A stretch of 64,000 nt of DNA. Origin: JALZKA01 sp963753385 (GTDB lineage: Bacteria; Actinomycetota; Thermoleophilia; Solirubrobacterales; 70-9). The DNA lies in assembly GCA_963753385.1 (NCBI GenBank), contig CAVWCC010000005.1, forward strand, positions 124,001 through 188,000. Reading direction: 5' to 3'. Shown here in pieces: positions 8,736 to 17,598 of the stretch. The notes beneath the pieces are model-generated. The model did no database searches. It saw only the letters and a list, made by a program, of their open reading frames with translations, and was not told the origin of the DNA. The translations under genes were made by a program, and so were the position numbers. The stretch's first letter is position 1; every line of letters starts with the position of its first letter.

Positions 8736-9932
8736 ATGCCAGCGCGGTCCGCGCTCACGCTGTTTCGTGTCCGGGGAATCCGGATCGGCGTCGACTACTC
8801 ATGGTTCCTCGTCCTCTTCCTGGTGATCATCTGGCTGTCGGACCTCTACTCCGGCTCGGTCAGCTCCGACTCGTCCCCCTACGTTCTGGCGGTCGTCACC
8901 GCCCTCGCATTCTTCGCCTCGATCCTGCTGCACGAGCTGGGCCACGCCCTGGTCGCGACCCGCAACGGCATCGCGATCACCGAGATCACGCTGTGGCTCT
9001 TCGGGGGCGTCGCCCGCATGTCCCGCGACAGCGACTCGGCGGGGGTCGAGTTCCGGATCGCCGCGGCCGGCCCGGCGGTGACGCTTGTGATCGCCGCCGC
9101 CTGCACGGCTGCCGGCGTCGCGCTCGCCGGCTCCGAGCAGGGCTTCCTCGACGCGATGACGTTCAACGAGGGCGCGGACGTCTCCGGCCCGCTGGCGGTC
9201 GTGGCCTGGCTCGCGAGCATCAACGCCCTCGTGCTGGTCTTCAACCTGATCCCGGCCTTCCCACTCGACGGCGGCCGGATCGCGCGGGCGATCGCGTGGC
9301 GGGTGACCGGCGACCGCAACCGCGCGACCCAGTTCGCCGCGACGCTCGGGCAGGGTTTTGCCTATGTCTTCATCGCGGTCGGCGTCCTCCTGGTGGTGAG
9401 CGGGAGCGTGTTCTCCGGCATCTGGCTCGGCCTGATCGGCTTCCTGCTCGGCTCGGCCGCGCGGGGCACGGCGGCACGGACCAAGGTGACGAGCAGGATC
9501 GAGGGGATCAGCGTCGCGGACGTGATGGACTCCGATCCGGTTGCGATCCCCGACGACGCGACCGTCGAGCGGGCGCTCGACGAGTTCTTCCTGCGCTATC
9601 GCTGGCCCTGGTTCCCCGTGACCGACGCCGCCCAGCGCTTCCTGGGGCTGCTGATCCGTGAGTCGGCCGACGCGGTGCCCGAGCCGGTCCGCGCGACCCA
9701 GCGGGTGGCGGAGGTCTTCGAGGCCGACGCGACCGGAAGCCTCCAGGTGCGCACCGACGCATCGCTCGAGTCGCTCCTTGGGAACGACGCGCTGCGGCGC
9801 CTTGGCGGCCTCGCGGCGGTTGACGGCGACGGCAAGCTCCGCGGGATCATCACGGCGCAGCAGGTGGGCCGAGCACTCCGGGAGGCCCTGCAACCGCCCG
9901 ATGCGAGCCCGGGACCACCTCCCGCGGTTTAG
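8736..9932 (+). CDS. site-2 protease (M50 family) with C-terminal CBS domains
   Basis: A 398-aa intramembrane metalloprotease. Zinc ligands and catalytic residue are in HELGH at residues 66-70, inside hydrophobic segment ASILLHELGHALVA. The third ligand aspartate is D178 in NLIPAFPLDGGRIARA. Five or six transmembrane segments fill residues 20-245. From about 255 two CBS motifs follow (SVADVMDSDPVAIPDDATVE, and the GGLAAVDGDGKLRGIITAQQ repeat), probably binding an adenine nucleotide. This is the SpoIVFB/Rip3-like subgroup, which cleaves membrane-anchored anti-sigma factors or regulators. No anti-sigma gene is adjacent, so the substrate is unknown. Confidence 0.93.
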   Translation: MPARSALTLFRVRGIRIGVDYSWFLVLFLVIIWLSDLYSGSVSSDSSPYVLAVVTALAFFASILLHELGHALVATRNGIAITEITLWLFGGVARMSRDSDSAGVEFRIAAAGPAVTLVIAAACTAAGVALAGSEQGFLDAMTFNEGADVSGPLAVVAWLASINALVLVFNLIPAFPLDGGRIARAIAWRVTGDRNRATQFAATLGQGFAYVFIAVGVLLVVSGSVFSGIWLGLIGFLLGSAARGTAARTKVTSRIEGISVADVMDSDPVAIPDDATVERALDEFFLRYRWPWFPVTDAAQRFLGLLIRESADAVPEPVRATQRVAEVFEADATGSLQVRTDASLESLLGNDALRRLGGLAAVDGDGKLRGIITAQQVGRALREALQPPDASPGPPPAV

Positions 9933-9973
9933 GATCGCGCCGGGTTGATCAAGGCAGCACGGGCTTTCCGAGG

Positions 9974-10711
9974 GTGAGCGCTCCGGCGACGATGCCGGCC
10001 GAGCGCGGCAGCGCTCCCTCGCGCGGGGCCTGGCTTCGCGAGGTCTGGCGCTCCTCCGTCGGCAAGAAGGTGATCGTTGCGATCACGGGATTCGTGCTGG
10101 TGCTGTTCGTGATCGGTCACATGGCCGGGAACCTGAAGGCCTTCGAGGGTGCAAACGGCGGCGCTCCCATCGACCACTACGCCGAGTGGCTCCGCACCGT
10201 GGGCGAGCCGGTGATCCCCTACGAGGGGCTTCTCTGGACCGTGCGCGTCGTGCTGCTCACCTGCTTCGTCGTTCACATCGTCGCCGTGATCCAGCTCGCC
10301 GGACGAAACCGAGCGGCGCGCCCCGCCGGCTACCCCGCCCCTCGGATCGCCCGGTCGTTCTCGAGCCGCACGATGCTGGTGGGCGGGCTGATCCTGCTCG
10401 GGTTCGTGATCTTCCACATCCTCCACTTCACGACCGGCACGATCGATCCGAGCGAGTTCGCCGAGGGCGCCGTTTACCACAACCTGCTCGAGGCGTTCGA
10501 CAGCCCTGCGTTCGTCGTGATCTACGTAGGGGCGGTCACCGTCCTCGGCTTCCACCTCTACCACGCGGTCTGGAGCAGCATCCAGACCGCGGGCTGGGAC
10601 CGCCCGAACCGCAATCCGACGTTCCGCCGGATCTCGGCGTTCGTCGCCCTGGCCGTAGCCATCGGCTTCGCTGCGGTGCCGATCGCTTTTTGGACGGGAG
10701 TATTGGACTAG
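9974..10711 (+). CDS. sdhC: succinate dehydrogenase cytochrome b558 subunit (single-gene anchor)
   Basis: A 245-aa di-haem membrane anchor of the B-type succinate:quinone oxidoreductases (as in Bacillus, and Wolinella FrdC). Five transmembrane helices are visible, starting VIVAITGFVLVLFVIGHMAG. Histidines suited to haem ligation occur in GHMAGN, FVVHIVAV, FHILHF and GFHLYHAVW. It passes electrons between the iron-sulphur subunit and menaquinone. The GTG start at 9974 is preceded by GAGG. It leads a C-A-B gene order with the next two genes; 55 bp separate it from sdhA. Confidence 0.93.
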   Translation: MSAPATMPAERGSAPSRGAWLREVWRSSVGKKVIVAITGFVLVLFVIGHMAGNLKAFEGANGGAPIDHYAEWLRTVGEPVIPYEGLLWTVRVVLLTCFVVHIVAVIQLAGRNRAARPAGYPAPRIARSFSSRTMLVGGLILLGFVIFHILHFTTGTIDPSEFAEGAVYHNLLEAFDSPAFVVIYVGAVTVLGFHLYHAVWSSIQTAGWDRPNRNPTFRRISAFVALAVAIGFAAVPIAFWTGVLD

Positions 10712-10766
10712 TGAGCGACGTAGGTCGCGAAACCATGTTTGCCCCCCTGGTAAGGGTTGGTTTCTG

Positions 10767-12683
10767 ATGGCCCTTCGGCTCGACGCCCACATCCCGGACG
10801 GCCCGATCGCCGACAAGTGGCAGGGGTGGCTGGACGACCACCGGCTGGTCGGGCCCCGCCAGCGCGGCGACCACACGGTGATCGTGGTCGGGACCGGGCT
10901 CGCGGGCGCGAGCGCGGCGGCGACGCTCGCCGGCCTGGGCTACAGGGTCGAGGCGTTCTGCTTCCAGGACTCGGCCCGGCGCGCGCACTCGATCGCAGCG
11001 CAGGGTGGGATCAACGCCACCAAGGACTACGCGAACGAGGGCGACTCGGTCAGGCGGCTGTTCGTCGACACGATGAAGGGCGGCGACTTCCGCGCCCGCG
11101 AGGCGAACGTCTGGCGGCTGGCCGAGACGTCCACGAACATCATCGACCAGGCGGTTGCTCAGGGCGTGCCCTTCAACCGCGAGTACGGCGGGATGCTCGC
11201 GACCCGCTCGTTCGGCGGCGTGCTGGTCGAGCGGACCTTCTACTGCCGGGGCCAGACCGGGCAGCAGCTCCTCCTCGGGGCATACTCGGCGCTCCAGCGC
11301 CAGGTAGCCGAGGGTCGGGCGCACATCCACAACCGGCACGAGCTGCTCGACCTGGTGCTCGTCGGCGGACAGGCGCGTGGGATCATCGCTCGCAACCTCG
11401 TGACCGGCGAGATCGAACGGCACGCGGCCGACGCCGTGGTGCTCGCAACCGGCGGGTACTGCAACGTCTACTTCCTCTCGACCAACGCAATGGGCTGCAA
11501 CGTCACCGCCGCCTGGCGCGCGCACCGCCGCGGTGCGGCATTCGCCAACCCCTGCTTCACCCAGATCCACCCGACCTCGATCCCGCAGTCGGGCCCCTAC
11601 CAGTCAAAGCTGACCCTGATGTCCGAGTCGCTTCGCAACGACGGCCGCGTGTGGGTGCCGCGCGACGAGAACGAGTCGCGCGAGCCGGGCGAGATCCCCG
11701 AGGTGGACCGCTACTACTACCTCGAGGAGCGCTACCCGCGGTTCGGGAATCTCGTGCCCCGCGACGTCGCCTCGCGCGCGGCCAAGATCGTTTGCGACCA
11801 GGGCCTGGGGGTCGGGCCCACCGGGCGCGCCGTCTACTTGGACTTCCGCGACGCGATCGCGGAGCGCGGAGCCCACGTGATCGAGGAGCGCTACGGGAAC
11901 CTGTTCGAGATGTACGAGCGGATCACCGGCGAGAGCCCGTGGACGACGCCGATGAAGATCTACCCCGCGCCGCACTACTCGATGGGCGGGCTCTGGGTGG
12001 ACTACGAGCTCCAGACCACGATTCCGGGCCTGTTCGCGATCGGCGAGTCGAACTTCTCCGACCACGGCGCGAACCGCCTCGGCGCCAGCGCGATGATGCA
12101 ATGCCTTGCCGACGGGTACTTCATCGTCCCGCACACGGTCACGAACTGGCTGAGCGGGGTCCAGGAGAGCGTCACCACGGACGACCCCGCCTTCGAGCAG
12201 GCCGAGCGGGACGTCCGCGACCGCGTCGCTCGCCTGCTCGGGGTCGGCGGCTCGACCCCCCAGACGGTCTTCCACCGCGAGCTCGGCGAGGTGATGCTCG
12301 ACAAGTGCGGGATCACCCGCGATAAAGCGGGACTCCATGAGGCAATGGACCGCGTGCGGGAGATCCGCGACGCGTTCTGGTCGGACCTGAAGATCGAGCC
12401 CGGCGAGGCGGGGATCAACCAGACGCTCGAGAACGCGAGCCGGATCTCCGACTTCCTCGAGCTCGCCGAGCTGATGTGCCGCGACGCGGTCGTCCGCGAC
12501 GAGTCGGCAGGTTGCCACCTGCGCGAGGAGCATCAGACCGAGGACGGCGAGGCCATGCGCGACGACACGCGGTGCGCGAACGTCCAGGTCTGGGAGTGGA
12601 AGGGCGAGGGCGCGGAGCCCGAACTGACAACCGAGGAGCTCCTTTTCGAGGAGCTCGAGCCGGTCACGAGGTCGTACAAGTGA
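10767..12683 (+). CDS. sdhA: succinate dehydrogenase/fumarate reductase flavoprotein subunit (B-type complex)
   Basis: A 638-aa catalytic subunit oxidising succinate to fumarate or the reverse. The FAD-binding dinucleotide fold is VIVVGTGLAGASAA at about residue 33. The histidine that carries covalent 8-alpha-histidyl FAD is in AHSIAAQGGINAT. The active-site segment includes FTQIHPTSIPQSG and the capping-domain arginine region. HYSMGGLWVDYELQTTIPG and GANRLGASAMMQCLADG close the FAD fold. The length, about 60 aa more than the E. coli type, is normal for the b558 class. ATG 10767 follows an AAGGG ribosome site. It is a paralogue of the shorter flavoprotein encoded at 15910-17598. Confidence 0.95.
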   Translation: MALRLDAHIPDGPIADKWQGWLDDHRLVGPRQRGDHTVIVVGTGLAGASAAATLAGLGYRVEAFCFQDSARRAHSIAAQGGINATKDYANEGDSVRRLFVDTMKGGDFRAREANVWRLAETSTNIIDQAVAQGVPFNREYGGMLATRSFGGVLVERTFYCRGQTGQQLLLGAYSALQRQVAEGRAHIHNRHELLDLVLVGGQARGIIARNLVTGEIERHAADAVVLATGGYCNVYFLSTNAMGCNVTAAWRAHRRGAAFANPCFTQIHPTSIPQSGPYQSKLTLMSESLRNDGRVWVPRDENESREPGEIPEVDRYYYLEERYPRFGNLVPRDVASRAAKIVCDQGLGVGPTGRAVYLDFRDAIAERGAHVIEERYGNLFEMYERITGESPWTTPMKIYPAPHYSMGGLWVDYELQTTIPGLFAIGESNFSDHGANRLGASAMMQCLADGYFIVPHTVTNWLSGVQESVTTDDPAFEQAERDVRDRVARLLGVGGSTPQTVFHRELGEVMLDKCGITRDKAGLHEAMDRVREIRDAFWSDLKIEPGEAGINQTLENASRISDFLELAELMCRDAVVRDESAGCHLREEHQTEDGEAMRDDTRCANVQVWEWKGEGAEPELTTEELLFEELEPVTRSYK

Positions 12684-12684
12684 A

Positions 12685-12712
12685 GTTGCTAGTTGCTAGT
12701 TGCTCGTTGCTC
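12685..12712 (+). repeat. four tandem heptamers between sdhA and sdhB
   Basis: Immediately after the sdhA stop codon the DNA reads GTTGCTA, GTTGCTA, GTTGCTC, GTTGCTC without interruption. It is followed directly by the GGAGG ribosome site of sdhB. The block is unusually AT-rich for this genome and has no coding need. Copy-number change by slippage would alter the spacing between sdhA and sdhB. No known protein-binding site is recognised. Confidence 0.8.
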
Positions 12713-12729
12713 GGAGGTGGAACGGCCTC

Positions 12730-13500
12730 GTGAGGGTGAGCCTCAACGTTTGGCGGCAAGCGGACTCGGCCAGCTCGGGCGAGTTCGAGCACCACGAGGT
12801 CGAGATCGACGGCGACGCGTCTTTCCTCGAGATGCTCGACGTCCTGAATGACCGGCTGGTGGAAGAGGGCAAGCGGCCGGTCGCGTTCGATCACGACTGC
12901 CGCGAGGGGATCTGCGGATCGTGCTCGCTGGTGATCGACGGCACGCCCCACGGCCGCCGCCAGGTGACGACCTGTCAGGTGTACATGCGTGATTTCGAGG
13001 ATGGCGCCCAGATCACCGTCGAGCCGTTCCGCTCGAACTCGTTCCCGGTGCTCCGTGACCTGATCGTCGACCGCTCGCCCCTCGACCGGATCATCGAGGC
13101 CGGGGGCTACGTCTCGGTCAACGCGGGGCCGAAGCCCGAGCCGAACTCGATGCCGGTCCATCCTGAGACCCAGGAGGCCGCGATGGACGCCGCGATCTGC
13201 ATCGGCTGCGGCGCCTGCGTCGCCGCCTGCCCGAACGGCTCGGCGATGCTGTTCACAGGCGCCAAGGTCACCCACCTGAACCTGCTGCCGCAGGGCGACC
13301 CGGAGCGCCACCATCGCGCCCGGGCGATGGTCCGCCAGCACGACGACGAGGGCTTCGGGGCGTGCACCAACACCGGCGAGTGCCAGCTCGCGTGCCCGCA
13401 GAACATCTCGATCAAGGTGATCGGCGAGCTCAACCGCGAATATCGGATCGCGATGATCCGCAAGCTCCAGGAGCGCGGCGGGCCGCTGGAGGCGCAGTAG
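12730..13500 (+). CDS. sdhB: succinate dehydrogenase iron-sulphur subunit (B-type complex)
   Basis: A 256-aa electron-transfer subunit. The N-terminal ferredoxin domain binds 2Fe-2S through CREGICGSC and a later Cys (TTCQVYM). The C-terminal domain has CIGCGACVAACPNG and CTNTGECQLACPQN for the 4Fe-4S and 3Fe-4S clusters. The GTG at 12730 is chosen because GGAGG lies 12 nt upstream and the family N-terminus (VSLNVWRQ) starts there; the 30 bp of frame before it is repeat DNA. It completes the sdhC-sdhA-sdhB operon. Its stop codon abuts the stop of the convergent peptidase gene. Confidence 0.94.
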   Translation: MRVSLNVWRQADSASSGEFEHHEVEIDGDASFLEMLDVLNDRLVEEGKRPVAFDHDCREGICGSCSLVIDGTPHGRRQVTTCQVYMRDFEDGAQITVEPFRSNSFPVLRDLIVDRSPLDRIIEAGGYVSVNAGPKPEPNSMPVHPETQEAAMDAAICIGCGACVAACPNGSAMLFTGAKVTHLNLLPQGDPERHHRARAMVRQHDDEGFGACTNTGECQLACPQNISIKVIGELNREYRIAMIRKLQERGGPLEAQ

Positions 13501-14142
13501 CTAGCCGAATCGCCGGGCGACGCGGGTCACGGCCCGAGCGTGGCGGCGGACTTCATCATCGCTGAGCTCGCCGGGCCCAAGCTCGACCACGAACGCGGTG
13601 CCGCCCACGCGGTGTTCCTGCCAGCGCGTGACCAAGCCGGGAAGATGCTGCCCACGGCAGCGATCGACAGGCATCCGAGCGATGCGCGCGTAGAGCCTCT
13701 CGGCGGCCGCCGGGCCCCGGCACGGCGCCAGGACCTGGCCCCAAGGCTGGTGGAACCAGATCGTCACGTTGGGTTGGACGCGGCGGATCAGGCGCATCGT
13801 CGCGCGCGTCTCGGGTTCTGACGCCGGCTTCGGCCCTTGGTAGTAGCCGCTCCCGGGTGGCTCGGCGGCGCGCCAGCGATAGGGGAAGTTGCGGTTGAGG
13901 TCCACGCCGCGTGCGTTTCCTCGCGTCCCTGCCTCGACGCCCTGCGGGTTGACCGTCTTCACGGCCCTGACCGCGACGTCCACGGACGGCCGCACCCGCC
14001 GGAGCTGCCGGATCACCTCGTGCCCCTCGCGCTCGTCGCCGTGGATCGAGCCGACCACCAGGATCCGATGCGGTGATTCGGGCGCCGTGCCGGCCCCGAG
14101 TCCGAGCGCGACCCCGGCAAGGGCTGCCAGAAACCCGAGCAC
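13501..14142 (-). CDS. M14-family zinc peptidase / amidase, exported
   Basis: A 213-aa protein with an N-terminal hydrophobic signal (LGFLAALAGVALGLGAG) and a zinc carboxypeptidase-like domain. Zinc ligands fit His34 and Glu37 in GSIHGDE and a His in TIWFHQPWG. The substrate arginine segment is GVDLNRNFPYRW. The catalytic glutamate is in FVVELGPGEL. The family includes MpaA (murein tripeptide amidase) and succinylglutamate desuccinylase-like proteins; a secreted form suggests action on cell-wall peptides. The start is GTG 14142, since an in-frame stop lies 18 nt further up; no clear ribosome site precedes it. Convergent with sdhB and divergent from the aldehyde dehydrogenase. Confidence 0.82.
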   Translation of the reverse strand: MLGFLAALAGVALGLGAGTAPESPHRILVVGSIHGDEREGHEVIRQLRRVRPSVDVAVRAVKTVNPQGVEAGTRGNARGVDLNRNFPYRWRAAEPPGSGYYQGPKPASEPETRATMRLIRRVQPNVTIWFHQPWGQVLAPCRGPAAAERLYARIARMPVDRCRGQHLPGLVTRWQEHRVGGTAFVVELGPGELSDDEVRRHARAVTRVARRFG

Positions 14143-14256
14143 GGGAGGAATACGGCTCTATATGGTCATGCGGTCCCGGCGATGGGAACGCCGAAACCTG
14201 TACAGGCGTACCATCCACCCCGGTCCCGCAGATCCCCGAGCCCGAAAGGGGCGTTC

Positions 14257-15819
14257 ATGCCCGAGACCGAAGCAGCCACCGTAGTCACCGACGCCGCCAG
14301 CACGAACGGAGCCGGGGCCGACGACCTCGCCGTGGTCAACCCCGCCACCGGCGAAGTCATCGCCCAGGTCGCGCAGTCGAGCGCCGACGACGTGCGCGCC
14401 GCGGTCGCTCGCGCTCGCGCGGCGCAGCCCGCCTGGGAGGCGCTCGGGTTCGACGGCCGCGCCAGGGTCCTGAAGCGCGCGCAGAAGTGGACGATCGACA
14501 ACACGGACCGGATCGCCCGAACGATCGTGTCGGAGACCGGCAAGACCTATGAGGACGCGCTGCTGGCCGAGGTCGCCTACGCGGCATCGGGCTTCGGGTT
14601 CTGGGCGAAGCGTGCGAAGAAGTACCTGGGCGACGAGCGGATCCGGACCTCGAACCCGTTCGTGCTGGGCCGGCGGCTTCGCGTCCGCTACGCGCCCGCC
14701 GGCGTCGTCGGCGTGATCGGGCCGTGGAACTACCCGCTCACGAACTCGTTCGGGGACTGCATCCCGGCACTCGCGGCAGGCAACTCGGTCGTCCTGAAGC
14801 CCGCGAGCCTGACCCCGCTGACCTCGCAGCTGATGCTCGAGGGCCTGCTCGAGTCCGGCCTGCCTGAGGACGTCTACCAGGTGGTCGTCGGCCCCGGCGG
14901 GTCGATCGGCGCGGCGTTGATCGACGCCGTCGACTGCGTGATGTTCACGGGCTCCACCGAGGTCGGCAAGAAGGTCATGCAGCAGGCCTCCCACACCGTC
15001 ACGCCGGTCAGCCTCGAGCTCGGCGGCAAGGACCCGATGATCGTCCTGCGCGACGCCAACCTCGAGCGCGCCGCAAACGCCGCCACCTACTACTCGATGC
15101 AGAACGGCGGCCAGACCTGCATCTCGGTCGAGCGCGTGTACGTCGAGGAACCGGTGTACGACGAGTTCGTCGCGAAGTTGACCGAGAAGATCGGCGCGAT
15201 CCGCCAGGGCGTCCCCGGCGATCCGGCGACGGTCGAGGTCGGCGCCGTCACCTCGCCCGAGCAGGGCGAGATCGTCGAGCGCCACGTTGCCGACGCGCGC
15301 GAGAAGGGCGCCCGGATCCTGGTCGGCGGCGGCCGCCCGGACGGTCCCGGCGACTTCTTCGAGCCGACGCTGATCGCCGACGCCGACCACTCGATGCTGT
15401 GCATGACCGACGAGACCTTCGGCCCGACGCTGCCGGTGATGAAGGTTCGCGACGCGGACGAGGCGGTCCGCCTCGCAAACGACTCGCCGTACGGGCTCCA
15501 GTCGTCGGTGTGGACCGGCAACGGCCGGCGCGGACGCGAGCTCGCGCGGCAGCTCGAGGCCGGCGTCTGCTGCGTGAACGACGCCTGCATCAACTACGTC
15601 GCGCTGGAGCTGCCGATGGGCGGCTGGAAGGAGTCGGGGCTCGGCAGCCGCCACGGCGCCGACGGGATCCGCAAGTACACGCGCAAGCAGACGATCCTGA
15701 CCACGCCGGGCCCGCTCGCAATGAAAAAGGAACTCCACTTCTTCCCCTACACGGAGCGGAACACGGGCCTGATCGCCCGCGCGCTGCGGCTCCTGTACGG
15801 GCGCGGCCGCCGCTCCTAG
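14257..15819 (+). CDS. aldehyde dehydrogenase (succinate-semialdehyde dehydrogenase-like)
   Basis: A 520-aa NAD(P)-dependent aldehyde dehydrogenase. Landmarks are the NAD-binding GPWNYPLTNSFGD, FTGSTEVGKKVM, the general-base glutamate in SLELGGKDP, the nucleophile cysteine in NGGQTCISVERVYV, and the C-terminal ETFGPTLPVMKV. The sequence is closest in feel to succinate-semialdehyde or broad-range aldehyde dehydrogenases, but the substrate is not fixed. ATG 14257 is chosen because AAAGGGG lies 6 nt upstream; the frame is open back to 14182. It sits between two succinate dehydrogenase operons, so production of succinate would make biochemical sense; that is inference. Confidence 0.92.
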   Translation: MPETEAATVVTDAASTNGAGADDLAVVNPATGEVIAQVAQSSADDVRAAVARARAAQPAWEALGFDGRARVLKRAQKWTIDNTDRIARTIVSETGKTYEDALLAEVAYAASGFGFWAKRAKKYLGDERIRTSNPFVLGRRLRVRYAPAGVVGVIGPWNYPLTNSFGDCIPALAAGNSVVLKPASLTPLTSQLMLEGLLESGLPEDVYQVVVGPGGSIGAALIDAVDCVMFTGSTEVGKKVMQQASHTVTPVSLELGGKDPMIVLRDANLERAANAATYYSMQNGGQTCISVERVYVEEPVYDEFVAKLTEKIGAIRQGVPGDPATVEVGAVTSPEQGEIVERHVADAREKGARILVGGGRPDGPGDFFEPTLIADADHSMLCMTDETFGPTLPVMKVRDADEAVRLANDSPYGLQSSVWTGNGRRGRELARQLEAGVCCVNDACINYVALELPMGGWKESGLGSRHGADGIRKYTRKQTILTTPGPLAMKKELHFFPYTERNTGLIARALRLLYGRGRRS

Positions 15820-15823
15820 GCGC

Positions 15824-15867
15824 GAACGTCCCGCGCAGCGCGCTATAGCCCCCCGCGAGGGACGTTC
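15824..15867. promoter_or_regulatory. 9-bp inverted repeat between aldehyde dehydrogenase and sdhA of the second complex
   Basis: GAACGTCCC at 15824-15832 is matched perfectly by GGGACGTTC at 15859-15867, with further partial GCG/CGC pairing inward and a loop of about 26 nt containing GCTATAG. It lies 5 nt after the aldehyde dehydrogenase stop and 43 nt before the sdhA GTG. No T-run follows, so it may be a factor-independent structural terminator for the upstream gene or an operator controlling the SdhABE operon. Confidence 0.5.
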
Positions 15868-15909
15868 GACACGTTTGGGGCGTCGCGCGTTCAATAAAGT
15901 CCGCCGCCC

Positions 15910-17598
15910 GTGCCTCGTCATGACGTACTCGTAATCGGCGCCGGCCTCGCCGGCCAGCGCGCCGCCCTCGCCGCCGCCCAGACCGGCGTCAGCGTGGGGA
16001 TCATCTCGAAGGTCCACCCCGTGCGCTCGCACTCGAACGCCGCGCAGGGCGGGATCAACGCTGCGCTCAACCCAGGCGACAGCTGGGAGTCGCACGCGTT
16101 CGACACGATCAAGGGCTCCGACTACCTCGGCGACCAGGACGCGATCGAGATCATGTGCCGCGAGGCGCCCGAGGAGATCATCCACCTCGAGCACCTGGGC
16201 GTCCCGTTCCATCGCGACGAGAGCGGCCACCTCGGCACGCGCGCCTTCGGGGGAGCGTCACAGGCGCGCACCTACTACGTGGCCGACATCACGGGCCAGG
16301 CGATCATGCACGTGCTCTACGAGCAGCTGATGAAGCACGAGTCCGAGATCGACCGCTACGAGGAGTACTTCACGACCGCGCTGGCGATGGACGACAAGGG
16401 CGAGTGCGTGGGCGCGGTGACGCGGAACATCCGCGACGGGCGGATGGAGCTGTTCGAGGCGAAGAACGTGATCCTCGCCACCGGCGGCAACGGCCAGATC
16501 TGGAGGCCGACGACCAACGCCCTGATCTGCACCGGCGACGGCATCTCGATGGCGTATCGCGTGGGCGCACCCCTGATGGACATGGAGATGATCCAGTACC
16601 ACCCGACCTGCCTCGCGGGCAAGGGCTTCCTGATCACCGAGGGCGCCCGCGGAGAGGGCGCTCACCTGCTGAACGCGCAGGGCGAGCGCTTCATGGAGCG
16701 CTACGCGCCGAACAAGATGGAGCTCGCCTCACGCGACGTCGTCTCGCGCGCCGAGCAGACCGAGATCAACGAGGGCCGGGGATTCCCCGACGGCACCGTC
16801 GCACTCGACATCACCGTGGTCCCGAAGAAACGTGTCCACGAGGCGCTGCGCGAGATCGTGCTCGTCGGCCGCGACTTCGCCGGCGTCGACATCACCCGTG
16901 AGCCGATCCACATCAAGCCCGGCAACCACTACACGATGGGCGGTGTCAAGACCGACATCCACGGCGCGACCAGCATCGCGGGCCTCTACGCGGCGGGCGA
17001 GTGCGCCTGCGTGTCCGTCCACGGCGGCAACCGGCTCGGCGCCAACTCGCTGCTCGACACGCTGATCTTCGGGCGCCGCGCCGGTGAGCACGCGGCGAAC
17101 CGGGCCAAGCGGATCGACCACGGCCTCGCCTCGCGCGCGATCCTGGCCGACGAGGAGCGCCGCATCGGCGAGATCGTCGGCCGCGAGCGTGGCTCGGGCC
17201 GGCGGATCTCGGAGATCAAGCTCGAGCTCGGACGCACCATGGACCACCACGTTGCCGTCTTCCGCAACCGCGAGGGGATCGAGAAGGCGCTCGAGACCGT
17301 CCGCCGCTTGAAAGAGGAGGCGAAGACCGCCTACATCGACGACCGCGGGACAGTCTTCAACCAGGACGTGCTGGGAGCGATCGAGCTCGGGTTCATGCTC
17401 GACTCGGCCGAGTGCAGCTGCATCGGCGCGCTCCACCGCGAGGAGAGCCGCGGCGCACAGTTCCGCACCGACTTCCCCGAGCGCAACGACGACGAGTGGC
17501 TCAAGCACATCGACCTGAGCATGAACGGGGACGAGCCCGAGATCTCGTACTCGGACGTGACGATCACCAACTGGCAGCCCATGGAGAGGACCTACTGA
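15910..17598 (+). CDS. sdhA: succinate dehydrogenase flavoprotein subunit (SdhABE-type complex)
   Basis: A 562-aa flavoprotein of the classical 560-600 aa class, clearly distinct from the 638-aa flavoprotein of the first complex. The FAD fold is VLVIGAGLAGQRAAL at residues 6-20. The covalent-FAD histidine is in VRSHSNAAQGGINAA. The substrate loop is HLGTRAFGGASQARTYYVAD, and catalytic residues lie in QYHPTCLAGKGFLITEGARG and NHYTMGGVKTD. No twin-arginine signal is present, so the catalytic head faces the cytoplasm, unlike the periplasmic MfrA homologues. GTG 15910. The stop overlaps the sdhB start in TGATG, so translation is coupled. Confidence 0.94.
   Translation: MPRHDVLVIGAGLAGQRAALAAAQTGVSVGIISKVHPVRSHSNAAQGGINAALNPGDSWESHAFDTIKGSDYLGDQDAIEIMCREAPEEIIHLEHLGVPFHRDESGHLGTRAFGGASQARTYYVADITGQAIMHVLYEQLMKHESEIDRYEEYFTTALAMDDKGECVGAVTRNIRDGRMELFEAKNVILATGGNGQIWRPTTNALICTGDGISMAYRVGAPLMDMEMIQYHPTCLAGKGFLITEGARGEGAHLLNAQGERFMERYAPNKMELASRDVVSRAEQTEINEGRGFPDGTVALDITVVPKKRVHEALREIVLVGRDFAGVDITREPIHIKPGNHYTMGGVKTDIHGATSIAGLYAAGECACVSVHGGNRLGANSLLDTLIFGRRAGEHAANRAKRIDHGLASRAILADEERRIGEIVGRERGSGRRISEIKLELGRTMDHHVAVFRNREGIEKALETVRRLKEEAKTAYIDDRGTVFNQDVLGAIELGFMLDSAECSCIGALHREESRGAQFRTDFPERNDDEWLKHIDLSMNGDEPEISYSDVTITNWQPMERTY

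Noticed and set aside
14197..14206. CCTGTACAGG palindrome in the M14/aldehyde dehydrogenase gap
   Set aside because: A single 10-bp palindrome without a second copy or regulator nearby; expected by chance at this frequency.
14158..16230. 690-aa minus-strand frame antisense to the aldehyde dehydrogenase and sdhA
   Set aside because: Arg/Ala/Asp-rich composition typical of reverse frames here; no domain recognised.
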